From: Haemophilus haemolyticus
GTDB lineage: Bacteria > Pseudomonadota > Gammaproteobacteria > Enterobacterales > Pasteurellaceae
Assembly (NCBI RefSeq): GCF_003351405.1
Contig: NZ_CP031240.1
Coordinates: 1,054,001 to 1,118,000 of the forward strand
Length of the DNA: 64,000 nucleotides
Reading direction: 5' to 3'
A program made the position numbers and the translations under genes. Shown here one piece after another: positions 1 through 10,674 of the stretch (its first letter is position 1; each line of letters opens with the position of its first letter). Under the pieces are notes generated by a model, which saw only the letters and a program-made list of their open reading frames with translations, did no database searches and was not told where the DNA came from.

Positions 1-940
<940 letters not shown>

Positions 941-983
941 TAAAAATAATTTGATTCTGACTTATTAACTGTTTTATTGTTTG

Positions 984-2351
984 TTAGTTACAAACAATCT
1001 TAACTGCTAGTCCGCCTTGAGATGTTTCGCGATACTTGGCGTTCATGTCTTTGCCTGTTTCGTACATTGTTTCAATCACTTTATCTAAGGTTACTCTTGG
1101 ATTAGTAGTTCGGCGTAAAGCCATACGTGATGCATTGATTGCTTTAACTGAAGCAATCGCATTGCGTTCGATACAAGGTACTTGAACTTGACCGCCGACA
1201 GGGTCGCAAGTTAATCCTAAGTTATGCTCCATTGCAATTTCAGCTGCTATGCATACTTGTAGTGGATTACCACCCAAAATTTCAGCTAGTCCCGCAGCTG
1301 CCATTGAACAGGCTACACCCACTTCACCTTGACAACCCACTTCTGCGCCAGAAATCGAAGCATTCATTTTATAAAGTGAACCAATCATACCTGCTGCTAA
1401 TAAATAGTGTTCAATGATTTCAGGTGTTAATGGTGAGATAAACTTCTCGTAGTAAGCTAATACAGCTGGAATAATCCCGCATGCACCGTTGGTTGGCGCT
1501 GTGACTACGCGTCCACCCGCTGCATTTTCTTCATTGACAGCAAGCGCAAACATATTAACCCAGTCGATCACACGCATTGGATCGTTGGACAAATTAGTAT
1601 TTGCTTGCAACATACGATAAAGAGAGGCTGCACGACGTGGCACTCGTAATGGTCCAGGTAAAATTCCTTCAGTGTGAATACCGTGTTCGATACAAGCTTG
1701 CATCGTCTTCCAGACATTCTTTAAATGAGCACTAACAGCTTCTTTGCCATGCAAGGCGATTTCATTTTCCAACATCACAGTAGAAAGCATTAAGCCGTTA
1801 TCACTGCAATGTTTCAAAATATCTTCTGCATTTTTGTAAGGATAAGGCACTTGGGCTGTGTTTTTTTCTTCTTGACCAAAATGGGCTTCATCGACAATAA
1901 AACCACCACCGATCGAATAATAGGTTTGGCGATAAAGCTCTGTGCGATTTTCATCAAGAGCGGTAATTGTCATGCCATTTTCATGCAATTTTAAAAAAGT
2001 GTGGTGAAAAATGAGATTATTTTCAAAATCAAATTTTACCGTTTTTTGATCAACATTAATTGGTAAAAGCGCAGTTTGTTTCACTTTCTCGATGAAACCT
2101 GAAATCATATCGATATCCACATTATGTGGTAAATAACCCGCTAACCCCATGATGATGGCGATATCTGTACTGTGGCCTCTCCCAGTCATCGAAAGAGAAC
2201 CATACACATCCACATGAACTTCAGCTGTTTGTTCAAACTGATTTCGTTCAATTAAGTCATCTATAAATTGTTTGCCGGCTTTCATCGGGCCAACAGTATG
2301 GGAACTGGATGGCCCAATTCCCACTTTAAACATATCAAATACGCTAATCAT
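984..2351 (-). CDS. sdaA: L-serine dehydratase (L-serine ammonia-lyase), iron-sulfur type
   Basis: Converts L-serine to pyruvate and ammonia in the cytoplasm. The 455-residue single chain matches the SdaA/SdaB length and carries the N-terminal [15 protein letters not shown] motif. Conserved cysteines in the C-terminal half ([28 protein letters not shown]) are the expected ligands of the oxygen-sensitive 4Fe-4S cluster. It lies 35 bases downstream of the serine transporter on the same strand, so uptake and breakdown of serine are probably one operon. No frame damage is seen. Confidence 0.95.
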   Translation of the reverse strand: MISVFDMFKVGIGPSSSHTVGPMKAGKQFIDDLIERNQFEQTAEVHVDVYGSLSMTGRGHSTDIAIIMGLAGYLPHNVDIDMISGFIEKVKQTALLPINVDQKTVKFDFENNLIFHHTFLKLHENGMTITALDENRTELYRQTYYSIGGGFIVDEAHFGQEEKNTAQVPYPYKNAEDILKHCSDNGLMLSTVMLENEIALHGKEAVSAHLKNVWKTMQACIEHGIHTEGILPGPLRVPRRAASLYRMLQANTNLSNDPMRVIDWVNMFALAVNEENAAGGRVVTAPTNGACGIIPAVLAYYEKFISPLTPEIIEHYLLAAGMIGSLYKMNASISGAEVGCQGEVGVACSMAAAGLAEILGGNPLQVCIAAEIAMEHNLGLTCDPVGGQVQVPCIERNAIASVKAINASRMALRRTTNPRVTLDKVIETMYETGKDMNAKYRETSQGGLAVKIVCN

Positions 2352-2386
2352 AAATTTCTCAAAATTCGCTAAACTTTAAAGGGCGC

Positions 2387-3637
2387 TTATAATAATCCAT
2401 AAACAACCGCAGAGATAGCGATTAATCCCATAATCGTTACAAAAACATTACTGAAACGTCCGCTGTAGCGTTTCATTGCTGGGATTTTGCGAATCGCGTA
2501 CATTGGCATGATAAACAAAATCATCGCAATGATTGGGCCGCCAAGAGATTCAATTAAGCCTAAGATACTTGGATTAATAATCGCAACGCCCCATAACGTT
2601 AATAAGAAGAAAAGTGCGGTCGCATAATTGAGTTTTTTACGATTTACAGATTCGCCTTTCATTTTCAAATATAAGCCTTCTAAGCCTTCACGTGCGCCCA
2701 TATAGTGACCGAAGAATGAGCTAGTAATCGCTAAGAATGCAACAAGCGGGCCAAAATAAGAGATATATGGATTATCAAATTTATTCGCTAAGAAAGATAA
2801 GATACTGATATTTTGTGCTTTTGCCGCCACTAATTCTTCAGGTGTTAATGTTAATACGCAGCTAAATACGAAAAACATTACAAAGAATAACAAAATCGTT
2901 GAGGTGCCTTTCTCTGTATGGCCGATATGGCGTTCTGCACCATCGAAAGTTTTGTATTCACGGAATTGTGAGCAAGTGAAAGATGAAATTGCTGGTGAAT
3001 GGTTAAATGAGAATACCAATACAGGAATAGTAAGCCACAATGTTGTGACGAAACCGCCTGCTGTTGGGAATTCATGTAACATCGCACCATTCCATTCTGG
3101 AATTAAGTAAATAGAAAGTGCGAATAAAATTAATACTAATGGGTAAACAAGCCATTCTGTGATTTTTAACATCACTTTTTCATTAAATAGCATGACGGAA
3201 ATCAATACTGCAATTAATACAAAAGAGAGAATAGCTCGGTTTGGTGACACCATGCCAAGTTGATTCACAATGAAAGAATCTACTGTGTTAGTAATACCGT
3301 TTCCGTAAATTAAAAGAATAGGGAAAATCGCGAAGAAATAAAGTAGGGTGATAAGTTTACCCGCTGTTTTACCAAAGTGTTCTTCAACTACTTCAGTAAT
3401 ATCACTGCCAGGATTTTTTGATGAAAGTACAAAATAGGCTAGACCACGGTGAGCAAAATAGGTCATTGGTCCGACGATAATTGCCATTAAAACTAACGGC
3501 CAAAATCCACCCATCCCTGCGTTAATCGGTAGGAATAAGACGCCAGCGCCAACCGCCGTACCGAAAAGGTTTAACATCCATGTTGCATCAAATTTGTTCC
3601 ATTTGAGTTTTTCTGTTGGTTTCATAGTTTGCTCCAA
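2387..3637 (-). CDS. sdaC: Serine transporter, HAAAP family
   Basis: Inner-membrane permease of the hydroxy/aromatic amino acid family that takes up serine, probably with protons. The 416-residue protein has about eleven hydrophobic segments, beginning with a [19 protein letters not shown] segment typical of SdaC. A TTTGGAGC ribosome site precedes the ATG. It is first gene of the sdaC-sdaA pair. The 209-base gap upstream to copA holds an uptake sequence near 3777 and a possible half CRP site (TGATCACA on the coding strand near 3750); the latter is weak. Confidence 0.93.
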   Translation of the reverse strand: MEQTMKPTEKLKWNKFDATWMLNLFGTAVGAGVLFLPINAGMGGFWPLVLMAIIVGPMTYFAHRGLAYFVLSSKNPGSDITEVVEEHFGKTAGKLITLLYFFAIFPILLIYGNGITNTVDSFIVNQLGMVSPNRAILSFVLIAVLISVMLFNEKVMLKITEWLVYPLVLILFALSIYLIPEWNGAMLHEFPTAGGFVTTLWLTIPVLVFSFNHSPAISSFTCSQFREYKTFDGAERHIGHTEKGTSTILLFFVMFFVFSCVLTLTPEELVAAKAQNISILSFLANKFDNPYISYFGPLVAFLAITSSFFGHYMGAREGLEGLYLKMKGESVNRKKLNYATALFFLLTLWGVAIINPSILGLIESLGGPIIAMILFIMPMYAIRKIPAMKRYSGRFSNVFVTIMGLIAISAVVYGLL

Positions 3638-3846
3638 AGCATAAATTACTTAAATTGGTCAATTTGCAGAGCAAAATATGCCCTAACAAAATTTGAGTAT
3701 TATGTTATGCCGATAAATAGAGAATCTCAAAGAGCAAATTCTAAAATTGTGATCAAGTTAAAATTTTTTTATCAAAAGTGCGGTAATTTTCAGCGACAAA
3801 AAATCGGTGCGATCACGACACCGATTGCGTATAAAAATAAATGAAA

Positions 3847-6018
3847 TTAGATCCGCACTTTTTTCAATCTTAAGGCATTCATCAATACAGAAATTGAACT
3901 CATCGCCATCGCTGCGCCTGCAATTACAGGATTTAGAAAACCGAAAGCGGCAAGGGGGATACCGAGAATATTGTAAATCAAAGCAAAAAATAGATTTTGT
4001 TTGATATTTTTCAAGGTCGCCCTTGCAATAAAAAGCGCATCCACAAGTTGATTCACTGAATGTTGCATAAGCGTTGCTGAGGCCGTTTGTTCTGCAATAT
4101 CTGAACCTGATTTCATCGCAAAACTGACGTTTGCAGCGGCCAAAGCAGGCGCATCATTTATTCCATCACCTACCATTGCTACAACATGACCTAGAGCTTT
4201 CAGCTTTTGAATTTGTTCCGCCTTATCTCTAGGGCTGAGGCCTCCAAAGGCTTTCTTAATGCCGAGTTGTTTAGCTATGTAATCCACGACAGATTGTTGA
4301 TCGCCACTCATAATCACTACATCGATATTTTTCTGTTGTAAGCGTTGAATGGCGTGCAAACTATCGTTTTTTAAGGTGTCCGTTAGTGCAAATGCGCCAA
4401 TGGGTTCATCATTTATAGATACTGCCACAATGCTCGCAATTTGCCAGATGTCCTCTAAATTTTTAGGCAAGATTAAACCGCAATAATCTGGTTTACCGAC
4501 TTTTATTGTTCCCACTTGTTCTAATTCAGCTTGAATGCCTTGACCAACTTCCATCTTTGAAAAAAGTGCGGTAGGAATTTCTAACATTTTTTGTTCTGCT
4601 GCTTGCACAATAGCTTTTGCAATTGGGTGGTTAGCTTGTTGTTCAACTGCTGCTGCAAAACGATACAAATCTTCTTCAGAATACACCGCACTTTGTGGCT
4701 GCCACAAAGCAGAGATTTCAAGCTCTCCCTTTGTTAGGGTGCCAGTTTTATCAAGTACAACAGTATCCACGTGGGCGGTTTCCTCCATTGCTGCCGCATC
4801 TTTAAACCATACGCCAGCATTAACCGCTTTACCTAAACCAACCATTATGGCTGCTGGTGTGGCTAATCCTAGGGCGCAAGGGCAGGCAATCACGAGAACG
4901 GCTACTGCGTGAATGAGTGAAGACACACTATCATTCGTCAGAACGTAAGTGAGCGCGAAAGTAACAAGTGAAATCAGTAATACAGCAGGTACAAACACTG
5001 ACGCAACTTTGTCAGCAAATCGTGCAATTGGCGCTTTTGAACCTTGCGCATCTGATAATGCATTCATCATATCGCCAAGTAAGGTTTGGCTACCAAGCTG
5101 ATTTGCTCGATAGATAATAGAACCTTCTGTTACCATCGCCCCCGCTAATACTTTTCCACCTTTCTGTTTTTCTTCTGGACGAGATTCACCCGTTAAATGA
5201 CTTTCATCACACCACCCATTTCCACTTTCAATTATACCGTCTGCTGCAATACGCTCGCCTTGATTGGCACGAATGATCTCGCCAATATTGACTTGGTCAA
5301 GGGCAATTTCAGTCCATTTGTCATTACGTAGTGCAGTGACTTTTTTCGGTGTCAGTTGCAAGAGCATGCTTAAGCTATTTAGGCTGTGCTTTTTAGTGCG
5401 ATCTTCAAGAAATTTTCCAAGACTGACAAAACCAATCACCATAACAGAAACTTCAAAGTACACATGTCCCATTGCATGATTGGCGTGGTAAAACAACATG
5501 AAAGCAGAATAAAGATAAATGGTGAGCGTTCCTGTACTGACAAGGACATCCATATTGGCAAGTCCACCACGAATACTACCGATTGCTCCGCGATAAAATG
5601 GAATAGCTAACCAAAGTTGCACAATGCTCGCTAATGCAAATTGCCAAATAGGTGGCAACATTAAGTTATATGAGCCACTCATCATGCCAAGCATACCAAT
5701 CAGAAATGGAATATTGATTATCCAAAGTATGATTAATCGCCAAGGGATTGATATATTTTTTTCTTCTATTGGTAATTCGTTGGCTTGTTTGATATGAGCA
5801 GTGAAACCTGTTTTATGAATAATCTCTATAATTTGAGTTTCGCTTGCTTGCGTCGAGTCAAATACAACTTGTGCTTCTTCGGCAGCAAAATTCACTCCAG
5901 CTTGTTGTACAAATGTTTTCTTATTTAAAACTTTTTCAATACGATTGGCACAAGATTGGCAGGTCATCCCACCAATCTGAATCGAAATTTTTTTACTCTG
6001 TGACGTCAAATCCGGCAT
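3847..6018 (-). CDS. copA: Copper-exporting P1B-type ATPase
   Basis: Pumps Cu(I) from cytoplasm to periplasm at the expense of ATP. From the ATG at 6018 (GAGG eight bases upstream) it is 723 residues. It has one N-terminal heavy-metal domain (GGMTCQSC, Cys20 and Cys23), membrane segments, the ion-path CPC motif near residue 379, the phosphorylated DKTGTLT near 422, the HP motif (NHPIAKAIV) and GDGINDAPAL. The first codons and ribosome site derive from a copy of the copZ 3' end read in another frame, because the copZ/copA junction was duplicated (5838-6037 and 6044-6243). It is cotranscribed with copZ under the CueR-type promoter. Confidence 0.95.
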   Translation of the reverse strand: MPDLTSQSKKISIQIGGMTCQSCANRIEKVLNKKTFVQQAGVNFAAEEAQVVFDSTQASETQIIEIIHKTGFTAHIKQANELPIEEKNISIPWRLIILWIINIPFLIGMLGMMSGSYNLMLPPIWQFALASIVQLWLAIPFYRGAIGSIRGGLANMDVLVSTGTLTIYLYSAFMLFYHANHAMGHVYFEVSVMVIGFVSLGKFLEDRTKKHSLNSLSMLLQLTPKKVTALRNDKWTEIALDQVNIGEIIRANQGERIAADGIIESGNGWCDESHLTGESRPEEKQKGGKVLAGAMVTEGSIIYRANQLGSQTLLGDMMNALSDAQGSKAPIARFADKVASVFVPAVLLISLVTFALTYVLTNDSVSSLIHAVAVLVIACPCALGLATPAAIMVGLGKAVNAGVWFKDAAAMEETAHVDTVVLDKTGTLTKGELEISALWQPQSAVYSEEDLYRFAAAVEQQANHPIAKAIVQAAEQKMLEIPTALFSKMEVGQGIQAELEQVGTIKVGKPDYCGLILPKNLEDIWQIASIVAVSINDEPIGAFALTDTLKNDSLHAIQRLQQKNIDVVIMSGDQQSVVDYIAKQLGIKKAFGGLSPRDKAEQIQKLKALGHVVAMVGDGINDAPALAAANVSFAMKSGSDIAEQTASATLMQHSVNQLVDALFIARATLKNIKQNLFFALIYNILGIPLAAFGFLNPVIAGAAMAMSSISVLMNALRLKKVRI

Positions 6019-6243
6019 CTTCAATTACCTCAATCAACTATTTCAGTTTCGCTTACTTGCGTAGAGTCAAATACAACTTGTGCTTCTTCGGCGGCAAAAT
6101 TCACTCCAGTTTGTTGTACAAATGTTTTCTTATTTAAAACTTTTTCAATACGATTGGCACAAGATTGGCAGGTCATCCCACCAATCTGAATCGAAATTTT
6201 TTACTCTGTAGCGTCAAATCCGGCATCTTCAATTACCTCAATC
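5838..6243. repeat. Tandem direct duplication (~200 bp) of the copZ 3' end plus copA 5' end
   Basis: About 5838-6037 and 6044-6243 are nearly identical direct repeats. They differ by a few substitutions and by a run of 7 versus 6 T (after CGAAA, near 5985 and 6195). Each copy holds the last codons of copZ and the first ~56 codons of copA, so one unit between the genes is a leftover. The match was made by eye, so the edges are accurate to a few bases. Confidence 0.9.
6030..6200 (-). pseudogene. Truncated copy of the copA heavy-metal-binding domain
   Basis: Directly after the copZ stop codon and in the same frame, 56 codons read as the copA heavy-metal domain (KISIQIGGMTCQSCANRIEK ...) and end in TGA at 6030-6032. 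No proper start is seen other than the internal ATG of GGMTC. It is the remnant of the tandem duplication. A stop-codon change would fuse it to CopZ as a two-domain chaperone. It is most likely not translated. Confidence 0.75.
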
Positions 6244-6407
6244 AACTGTGCAACATTGACTCGATTTTCATCAAAAGTAATATTTGCTTTACCTTCTAGT
6301 TGAACATTAGCAGACTGTACGCCATCTAATTCAGTTAAAACTTGAGTAACGCTTTTTACGCAACCGCCGCAATGCATGCCTTCTATGTTTAATGTGATAG
6401 TTTTCAT
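6201..6407 (-). CDS. copZ: Copper chaperone, heavy-metal-associated domain
   Basis: A 68-residue single HMA domain with the GMHCGGC metal motif (Cys13, Cys16), carrying Cu(I) to CopA or to the regulator. Ribosome site AAGGAG lies just upstream of the ATG. It is the first gene of the copZ-copA unit and is divergent from the MerR-family regulator. Older Haemophilus annotations call such genes MerP-like, but the neighbouring CPC-type ATPase and CueR-like regulator point to copper. Confidence 0.9.
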   Translation of the reverse strand: MKTITLNIEGMHCGGCVKSVTQVLTELDGVQSANVQLEGKANITFDENRVNVAQLIEVIEDAGFDATE

Positions 6408-6442
6408 TTTTACTCCTTGTTAGTTGTTTTATTGATGGCTAC

Positions 6443-6473
6443 ACTATAAACTTTTACGTAAGGTTAAGGTCAA
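6443..6473 (-). promoter_or_regulatory. MerR/CueR-type promoter of copZ-copA with 19-bp spacer
   Basis: On the copZ strand, TTGACC (6473-6468) and TATAGT (6448-6443) are separated by exactly 19 bases. This over-long spacer is the hallmark of promoters activated by MerR-family proteins that untwist the DNA. The spacer contains the imperfect dyad AACCTTACGTAAAAGTT, a plausible CueR operator. The divergent cueR start lies 11 bases beyond the -35 element. Confidence 0.7.
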
Positions 6474-6483
6474 GAAATTTTTT

Positions 6484-6870
6484 ATGAATATTAGTGAAGC
6501 CGCAAAATTAGTAGGTTTATCTACGAAACAAATCCGTGATTATGAAAAAATGGGTTTAATTAAACCCGCTGTGCGCAGTTTGTCAGGCTATCGAAATTAT
6601 GGAGAAAGTGATTTAGAAAGGTTGCATTTTATTCGCCACTCACGCGATGTGGGGTTTTCATTACATCAAATCGCACAATTATTAGCACTACAAGATAATC
6701 CTAAGCGTAGTAGCCGAGAAGTGAAAGTGCTAACTGCTCAACATATTGCGATGTTGAATCAACAAATAGAACAGTTACAAAAAATGGTACAAGAATTGCA
6801 GCGTTGGCATGATAATTGTCAGGGCAATGATTGCCCTGAATGTTCAATTTTGAATGGGTTAAAAGGATAA
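6484..6870 (+). CDS. cueR: MerR-family copper-responsive regulator
   Basis: The 128-residue protein starts MNISEAAKLVGLSTKQIRDYEKMGLIKP, the MerR winged-helix N-terminus, followed by a dimerisation coiled coil (QQIEQLQKMVQELQRWHDNC). The C-terminal CQGNDCPEC resembles the CueR loop that binds Cu(I) with two cysteines. It is divergent from copZ-copA and separated by the 19-bp-spacer promoter, so it is expected to activate copper export. Specificity for copper is inferred from context. Confidence 0.88.
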   Translation: MNISEAAKLVGLSTKQIRDYEKMGLIKPAVRSLSGYRNYGESDLERLHFIRHSRDVGFSLHQIAQLLALQDNPKRSSREVKVLTAQHIAMLNQQIEQLQKMVQELQRWHDNCQGNDCPECSILNGLKG

Positions 6871-6883
6871 ATGGAAAGTGCGG

Positions 6884-7201
6884 TTAATATTCCCAGCTTT
6901 CTGGATCGACACCTAATTCACGCATAAGCACTTTGGCATCTTCGGGAATTTCATCATTACGCTCTTTCATTAAATCTGCATCGGTGGGCAAAGGTTGACC
7001 GGTGAATGCATGCAAAAATGCTTCGCAAAGTAATTCACTGTTGGTTGCATGACGTAAACTTTTTAATTGGCGGCGAGTGCGTTCATTCGTCAAAATTTCC
7101 AATACTTTGATTGGAATAGACACAGTGATTTTTTTTACTTGCTCGCTTTTTTTGCCATGTTCTGCATAAGGGCTGATATATTTTCCGTCCCAATCCGCCA
7201 T
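6884..7201 (-). CDS. metJ: Methionine repressor MetJ
   Basis: A 105-residue ribbon-helix-helix repressor that binds S-adenosylmethionine as corepressor and shuts methionine biosynthesis genes. The N-terminal [42 protein letters not shown] is nearly the family consensus, including the DNA-contacting KKITVSIP strand. Length equals the E. coli protein. Upstream, 7268-7291 contains tandem MetJ-box-like 8-mers, consistent with autoregulation. It ends 13 bases from cueR, facing it. Confidence 0.95.
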   Translation of the reverse strand: MADWDGKYISPYAEHGKKSEQVKKITVSIPIKVLEILTNERTRRQLKSLRHATNSELLCEAFLHAFTGQPLPTDADLMKERNDEIPEDAKVLMRELGVDPESWEY

Positions 7202-7267
7202 AATTTACCTTAGTGCTTATTGATAACCTTACAAATTGTCCGTATTCTAATGAAAAATCAAATAAAT

Positions 7268-7291
7268 AACAATCTAGACGGCTAAACTTCT
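7268..7291. promoter_or_regulatory. Candidate MetJ operator (tandem met boxes)
   Basis: Three abutting 8-mers, AACAATCT, AGACGGCT and AAACTTCT, match the met box consensus AGACGTCT at 5, 7 and 6 positions. MetJ binds cooperatively to two or more contiguous boxes. The site lies 67-90 bases upstream of the metJ start, as expected for self-control. Confidence 0.45.
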
Positions 7292-7448
7292 ATGTTAAAA
7301 AGAGAAAGAAAAGTGCGGTAATTTTTTAGATTAAATATAAAGAAACGCTAGACAGTACAGGGTTTTAGTGGTAATTTACGCGCCATTCAAAGAGCATTGG
7401 CTCACCATTCGAATCATCAATTCTTATTAATTCCAATATTTATTCATT

Positions 7449-8711
7449 ATGCATTTAACTGAACTTAAAAATACGCCTGTTTCGGATCTTGTGAAACTTG
7501 GCGAAGAACAAATGGGCTTAGAGAATTTAGCTCGTTTGCGTAAACAAGATATTGTCTTTGCAATTTTAAAACAGCACGCCAAAAGCGGTGAAGATATTTT
7601 CGGCGGCGGCGTATTAGAAATCTTACCAGATGGTTTTGGTTTCCTTCGTTCTGCTGATAGTTCCTACCTTGCAGGTCCTGATGATATCTATGTTTCCCCA
7701 AGTCAAATTCGTCGTTTTAATCTTCAAACTGGTGATAAAATCGAAGGTAAAATCCGACCACCAAAAGAAGGCGAACGCTATTTTGCACTTTTAAAAGTTG
7801 ATCAAGTTAATGATGACAAACCTGAAGTTTCTCGTAGCAAAATCTTATTTGAAAACTTAACGCCATTACATGCTAACTCTCGTTTAAGAATGGAGCGAGG
7901 CAATGGCTCAACAGAAGATTTAACCGCACGTATTTTGGATTTAGCATCACCAATTGGTAAAGGTCAACGTGGTTTGATTGTTGCTCCACCAAAAGCAGGT
8001 AAAACCATGTTGCTGCAAAATATTGCGCAAAGTATCACGCATAATTATCCTGATGTAGAACTTATCGTATTGCTGATTGATGAACGTCCAGAAGAAGTGA
8101 CAGAAATGCAACGTTCCGTAAAAGGCGAGGTGATTGCGTCTACTTTTGATGAGCCTGCAACTCGTCACGTTCAAGTGGCAGAAATGGTAATCGAAAAAGC
8201 GAAACGTTCAGTCGAGCATAAAAAAGATGTGGTAATTTTGCTTGACTCTATTACACGTTTAGCACGTGCTTACAATACAGTCACTCCAGCTTCAGGTAAA
8301 ATTCTGTCTGGTGGTGTGGATGCGAATGCGTTGCATCGTCCAAAACGTTTCTTTGGTGCTGCACGTAACGTGGAAGAAGGTGGTAGTTTAACGATTATTG
8401 CAACAGCGCTAGTTGATACCGGTTCGAAAATGGATGAAGTTATTTTCGAAGAATTTAAAGGTACAGGTAATATGGAATTACACCTTTCTCGTAAAATTGC
8501 AGAAAGACGCGTATTCCCAGCTATTGATTTTAAACGCTCTGGTACTCGTAAAGAAGACTTACTCACAACATCTGATGAATTACAAAAAATGTGGATTCTT
8601 CGTAAGATTCTTAATCCAATGGATGAAGTGGATGCAATGGAATTCTTGATTGATAAGCTGATGATGGCGAAAACTAACGAAGAGTTTTTTGAAGTGATGA
8701 AACGTTCGTAA
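7449..8711 (+). CDS. rho: Transcription termination factor Rho
   Basis: Hexameric RNA-dependent ATPase that releases RNA polymerase at Rho-dependent terminators. The 420 residues match the usual gamma-proteobacterial length. The order is an N-terminal helical bundle ([20 protein letters not shown]), a cold-shock-like primary RNA site ([22 protein letters not shown]), a Walker A loop near residue 180 ([12 protein letters not shown]) and a Walker B region ([14 protein letters not shown]). It is single-copy and followed by a strong hairpin terminator. The ribosome site is weak. Confidence 0.98.
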   Translation: MHLTELKNTPVSDLVKLGEEQMGLENLARLRKQDIVFAILKQHAKSGEDIFGGGVLEILPDGFGFLRSADSSYLAGPDDIYVSPSQIRRFNLQTGDKIEGKIRPPKEGERYFALLKVDQVNDDKPEVSRSKILFENLTPLHANSRLRMERGNGSTEDLTARILDLASPIGKGQRGLIVAPPKAGKTMLLQNIAQSITHNYPDVELIVLLIDERPEEVTEMQRSVKGEVIASTFDEPATRHVQVAEMVIEKAKRSVEHKKDVVILLDSITRLARAYNTVTPASGKILSGGVDANALHRPKRFFGAARNVEEGGSLTIIATALVDTGSKMDEVIFEEFKGTGNMELHLSRKIAERRVFPAIDFKRSGTRKEDLLTTSDELQKMWILRKILNPMDEVDAMEFLIDKLMMAKTNEEFFEVMKRS

Positions 8712-8736
8712 AAGCAACCGCACTTCTATGAAGAAC

Positions 8737-8766
8737 AAGGGGAAAATATAATGTTTTCCCCTTTTT
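8737..8766. terminator. Bidirectional intrinsic terminator between rho and pilD
   Basis: A 10-bp stem, AAGGGGAAAA (8737-8746) and TTTTCCCCTT (8754-8763), with a 7-base loop and a T run on the plus strand. It sits between convergent rho and the pil operon and overlaps the pilD stop. Confidence 0.85.
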
Positions 8767-9457
8767 AATATCCGTAATATTTGACGAGATAAATGATGAT
8801 AGCCGACAAGTTCATAAAAGGGGCAAAAGGTAAAAATTCTTTTTTCTTCCTATGAATAAGCGAAAAACATATTCCAAGAACTGAGGCTAATAATAAAAAG
8901 TGCGGTAAGGTTTCTAAATGAATAAAACTTCCTAATGCCATTGCTAGCAAATAATCGCCTCGTCCAAAGGCTTCTTTGCTGTAATAGAATTTTGCAAGCC
9001 AATAGATTGCGTAGAAAACAATAAAAAAACTTGCCGCACTTTTTATACTTTCAGATAACGTAAGCAATGAAAAGTTATTGTCTGCTCCAAATAAACCGAG
9101 AGTAAGTAACCATAAACAGAGTGTAGTAGAAATAAGTTGATAATCCCAATCAAGATAACTGATTGCCCAAAGGATAAGAAGTGTGAGTCCGATCCATATA
9201 GTAAAAATAGAATCTTTGAAGGCAATTTGTAAAAATATAAATCCAACTCCAACACTTAAAAAATACCTCAAAATATGACCGCACTTCTTTTGTTGAATAG
9301 AGGCAAAGTGCGGTTGAAATGGAGAACAGTTTTGTGGGAATAATTCAACGTAAGTTGCATAAATCTCTTGCTGCAAACGCGTAATAAAACCAGATAGGTA
9401 GAACCACAATGCGATCCCTAAGATGCCGCCTAATAAAAACACTGCGAAGTAAATCAT
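8765..9457 (-). CDS. pilD: Type IV prepilin peptidase, short form
   Basis: Aspartyl membrane protease that cuts the leader from PilA-like prepilins. The 230 residues have several membrane segments and both catalytic aspartates: one in SYLDWDYQLIS and one in the GxGD-type motif FGRGDYLLAMALGSF. The N-terminal zinc domain with paired CxxC motifs of longer PilD proteins is absent; only scattered cysteines (QNCSP, KKCGH) remain, so N-methylation may be lost or done otherwise. It is last gene of pilABCD and overlaps pilC by 4 bases. Confidence 0.9.
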   Translation of the reverse strand: MIYFAVFLLGGILGIALWFYLSGFITRLQQEIYATYVELFPQNCSPFQPHFASIQQKKCGHILRYFLSVGVGFIFLQIAFKDSIFTIWIGLTLLILWAISYLDWDYQLISTTLCLWLLTLGLFGADNNFSLLTLSESIKSAASFFIVFYAIYWLAKFYYSKEAFGRGDYLLAMALGSFIHLETLPHFLLLASVLGICFSLIHRKKKEFLPFAPFMNLSAIIIYLVKYYGY

Positions 9458-10674
9458 TGAATAACTGATCCCATATTAAAGATAGGTAAATACATTCCCA
9501 TCATAATAATCCCAATCAGACTTCCGATGATCACCATCATTAATGGTTCTAGCATTTGTGAGAGTAAGTCAATTTGATGATTAAGTTTTTCTTGGTAATT
9601 ATTCGCGATGTGCTCTAGCATCAAAGCGAGTTTTCCGCTTTGCTCACCAATTTGGAGCATTTGTTGTGCTTCCATCGGGAAAAGCTCGCTACTTACGCTA
9701 TTAGAAAACGCATAGCCTTGAGAAACCCATTGTAAAATTGACCGCACTTCTTTATCTAATACGATGTCATTTACGAGGGTTTTCTTGGTTTGCCACGTTT
9801 GTGTACGAGGGAGAAAACTGTCTAGCGCTTGATTAAGCGGTATGCCAGCTTGCAACATAATTTGTAAACTTTGACTAAAGTTCACTAAACGTGAAAGCTT
9901 TTGAATTGTGCCAAAAATAGGCGTGATAGAAATAAGTTGATTTTTCTTTTGATAAAACCAGGTCTGGCGTTTTAGATAGAAGTAATAAAATAGAAAAAAA
10001 CTAAAAGTGAAAAATAGCAAAATCCCAATATTTTGCTTAAGAAAATTAGATATAGAGAGCAATATTGCGGTTATTGTTGGTAACTCAGCATTATTGCCAC
10101 TATACATTTCAGCAAATTGAGGCACGATAAAAAGTAGTAATGCGAGTGTTAGTAATAGTGAAATTCCCAGCACCATTGATGGGTACAACATAATTTTCTG
10201 TAATTTGCGTTGTAATGCTAAAGATTGGCTACGATGCGTGGCTATTTTTTTACAAACAACGGAAAGTTTGCCCGTCATTTCTCCCACTTGAATCAGTTGA
10301 ATTTCTTGTTGTGTGAGATATTTCCCTTGTTGTTCAATTGCCTGTGAGAATGCTAAACCAGATTCAATAGATTGAAGCAGTCGTTCAAGCCATTCGTTGA
10401 GCATAATTTGAGTACAATTTTGTTGCAAAATTTGCAGGCTGTTTTTTAACGGAATTGCGGACTGTAGCAATGTCGCTAATTGATTGAGTAATTCACTGAT
10501 TTCTGAATTTTTGGGCTTTGCCCCAAATTGCCAGTTTTGTTGTAATTTGATGTGAGTAAGCCCGCGGCTTATTAATTGAAAGTGTGCTTGTTGTTTTGTA
10601 TCCGCAATAATTGAGCCTTTTTGTTTCTGATTTAATGCGTTACTACCTTGATAATAAAAGAGTTTTTTATTCAT
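9454..10674 (-). CDS. pilC: Type IV pilus inner-membrane platform protein
   Basis: Assembly platform of the type IV pilus/DNA-uptake machine. The 406 residues have two T2SF repeats, each a cytoplasmic helical block (SLQILQQNCTQIM... and FSQSLQIMLQAGIPLNQAL...) followed by membrane helices, with the characteristic GEQSGKLALMLEHIA near the C-terminus. It overlaps pilB upstream and pilD downstream by 4 bases each, indicating translational coupling. Two uptake sequences flank or lie in the pilC/pilD region. Confidence 0.93.
   Translation of the reverse strand: MNKKLFYYQGSNALNQKQKGSIIADTKQQAHFQLISRGLTHIKLQQNWQFGAKPKNSEISELLNQLATLLQSAIPLKNSLQILQQNCTQIMLNEWLERLLQSIESGLAFSQAIEQQGKYLTQQEIQLIQVGEMTGKLSVVCKKIATHRSQSLALQRKLQKIMLYPSMVLGISLLLTLALLLFIVPQFAEMYSGNNAELPTITAILLSISNFLKQNIGILLFFTFSFFLFYYFYLKRQTWFYQKKNQLISITPIFGTIQKLSRLVNFSQSLQIMLQAGIPLNQALDSFLPRTQTWQTKKTLVNDIVLDKEVRSILQWVSQGYAFSNSVSSELFPMEAQQMLQIGEQSGKLALMLEHIANNYQEKLNHQIDLLSQMLEPLMMVIIGSLIGIIMMGMYLPIFNMGSVIQ

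Noticed and set aside
3728-3760. CRP site before sdaC
   Set aside because: Only one half-site (TGATCACA) matches; the partner half is poor.
3629-4004. Small plus-strand frames between sdaC and copA
   Set aside because: They run into copA antisense and carry an uptake sequence; composition is not gene-like.
5844-6137. 97-residue plus-strand frame opposite copA
   Set aside because: Its repeated amino acid pattern is only the antisense of the duplicated copZ/copA junction.
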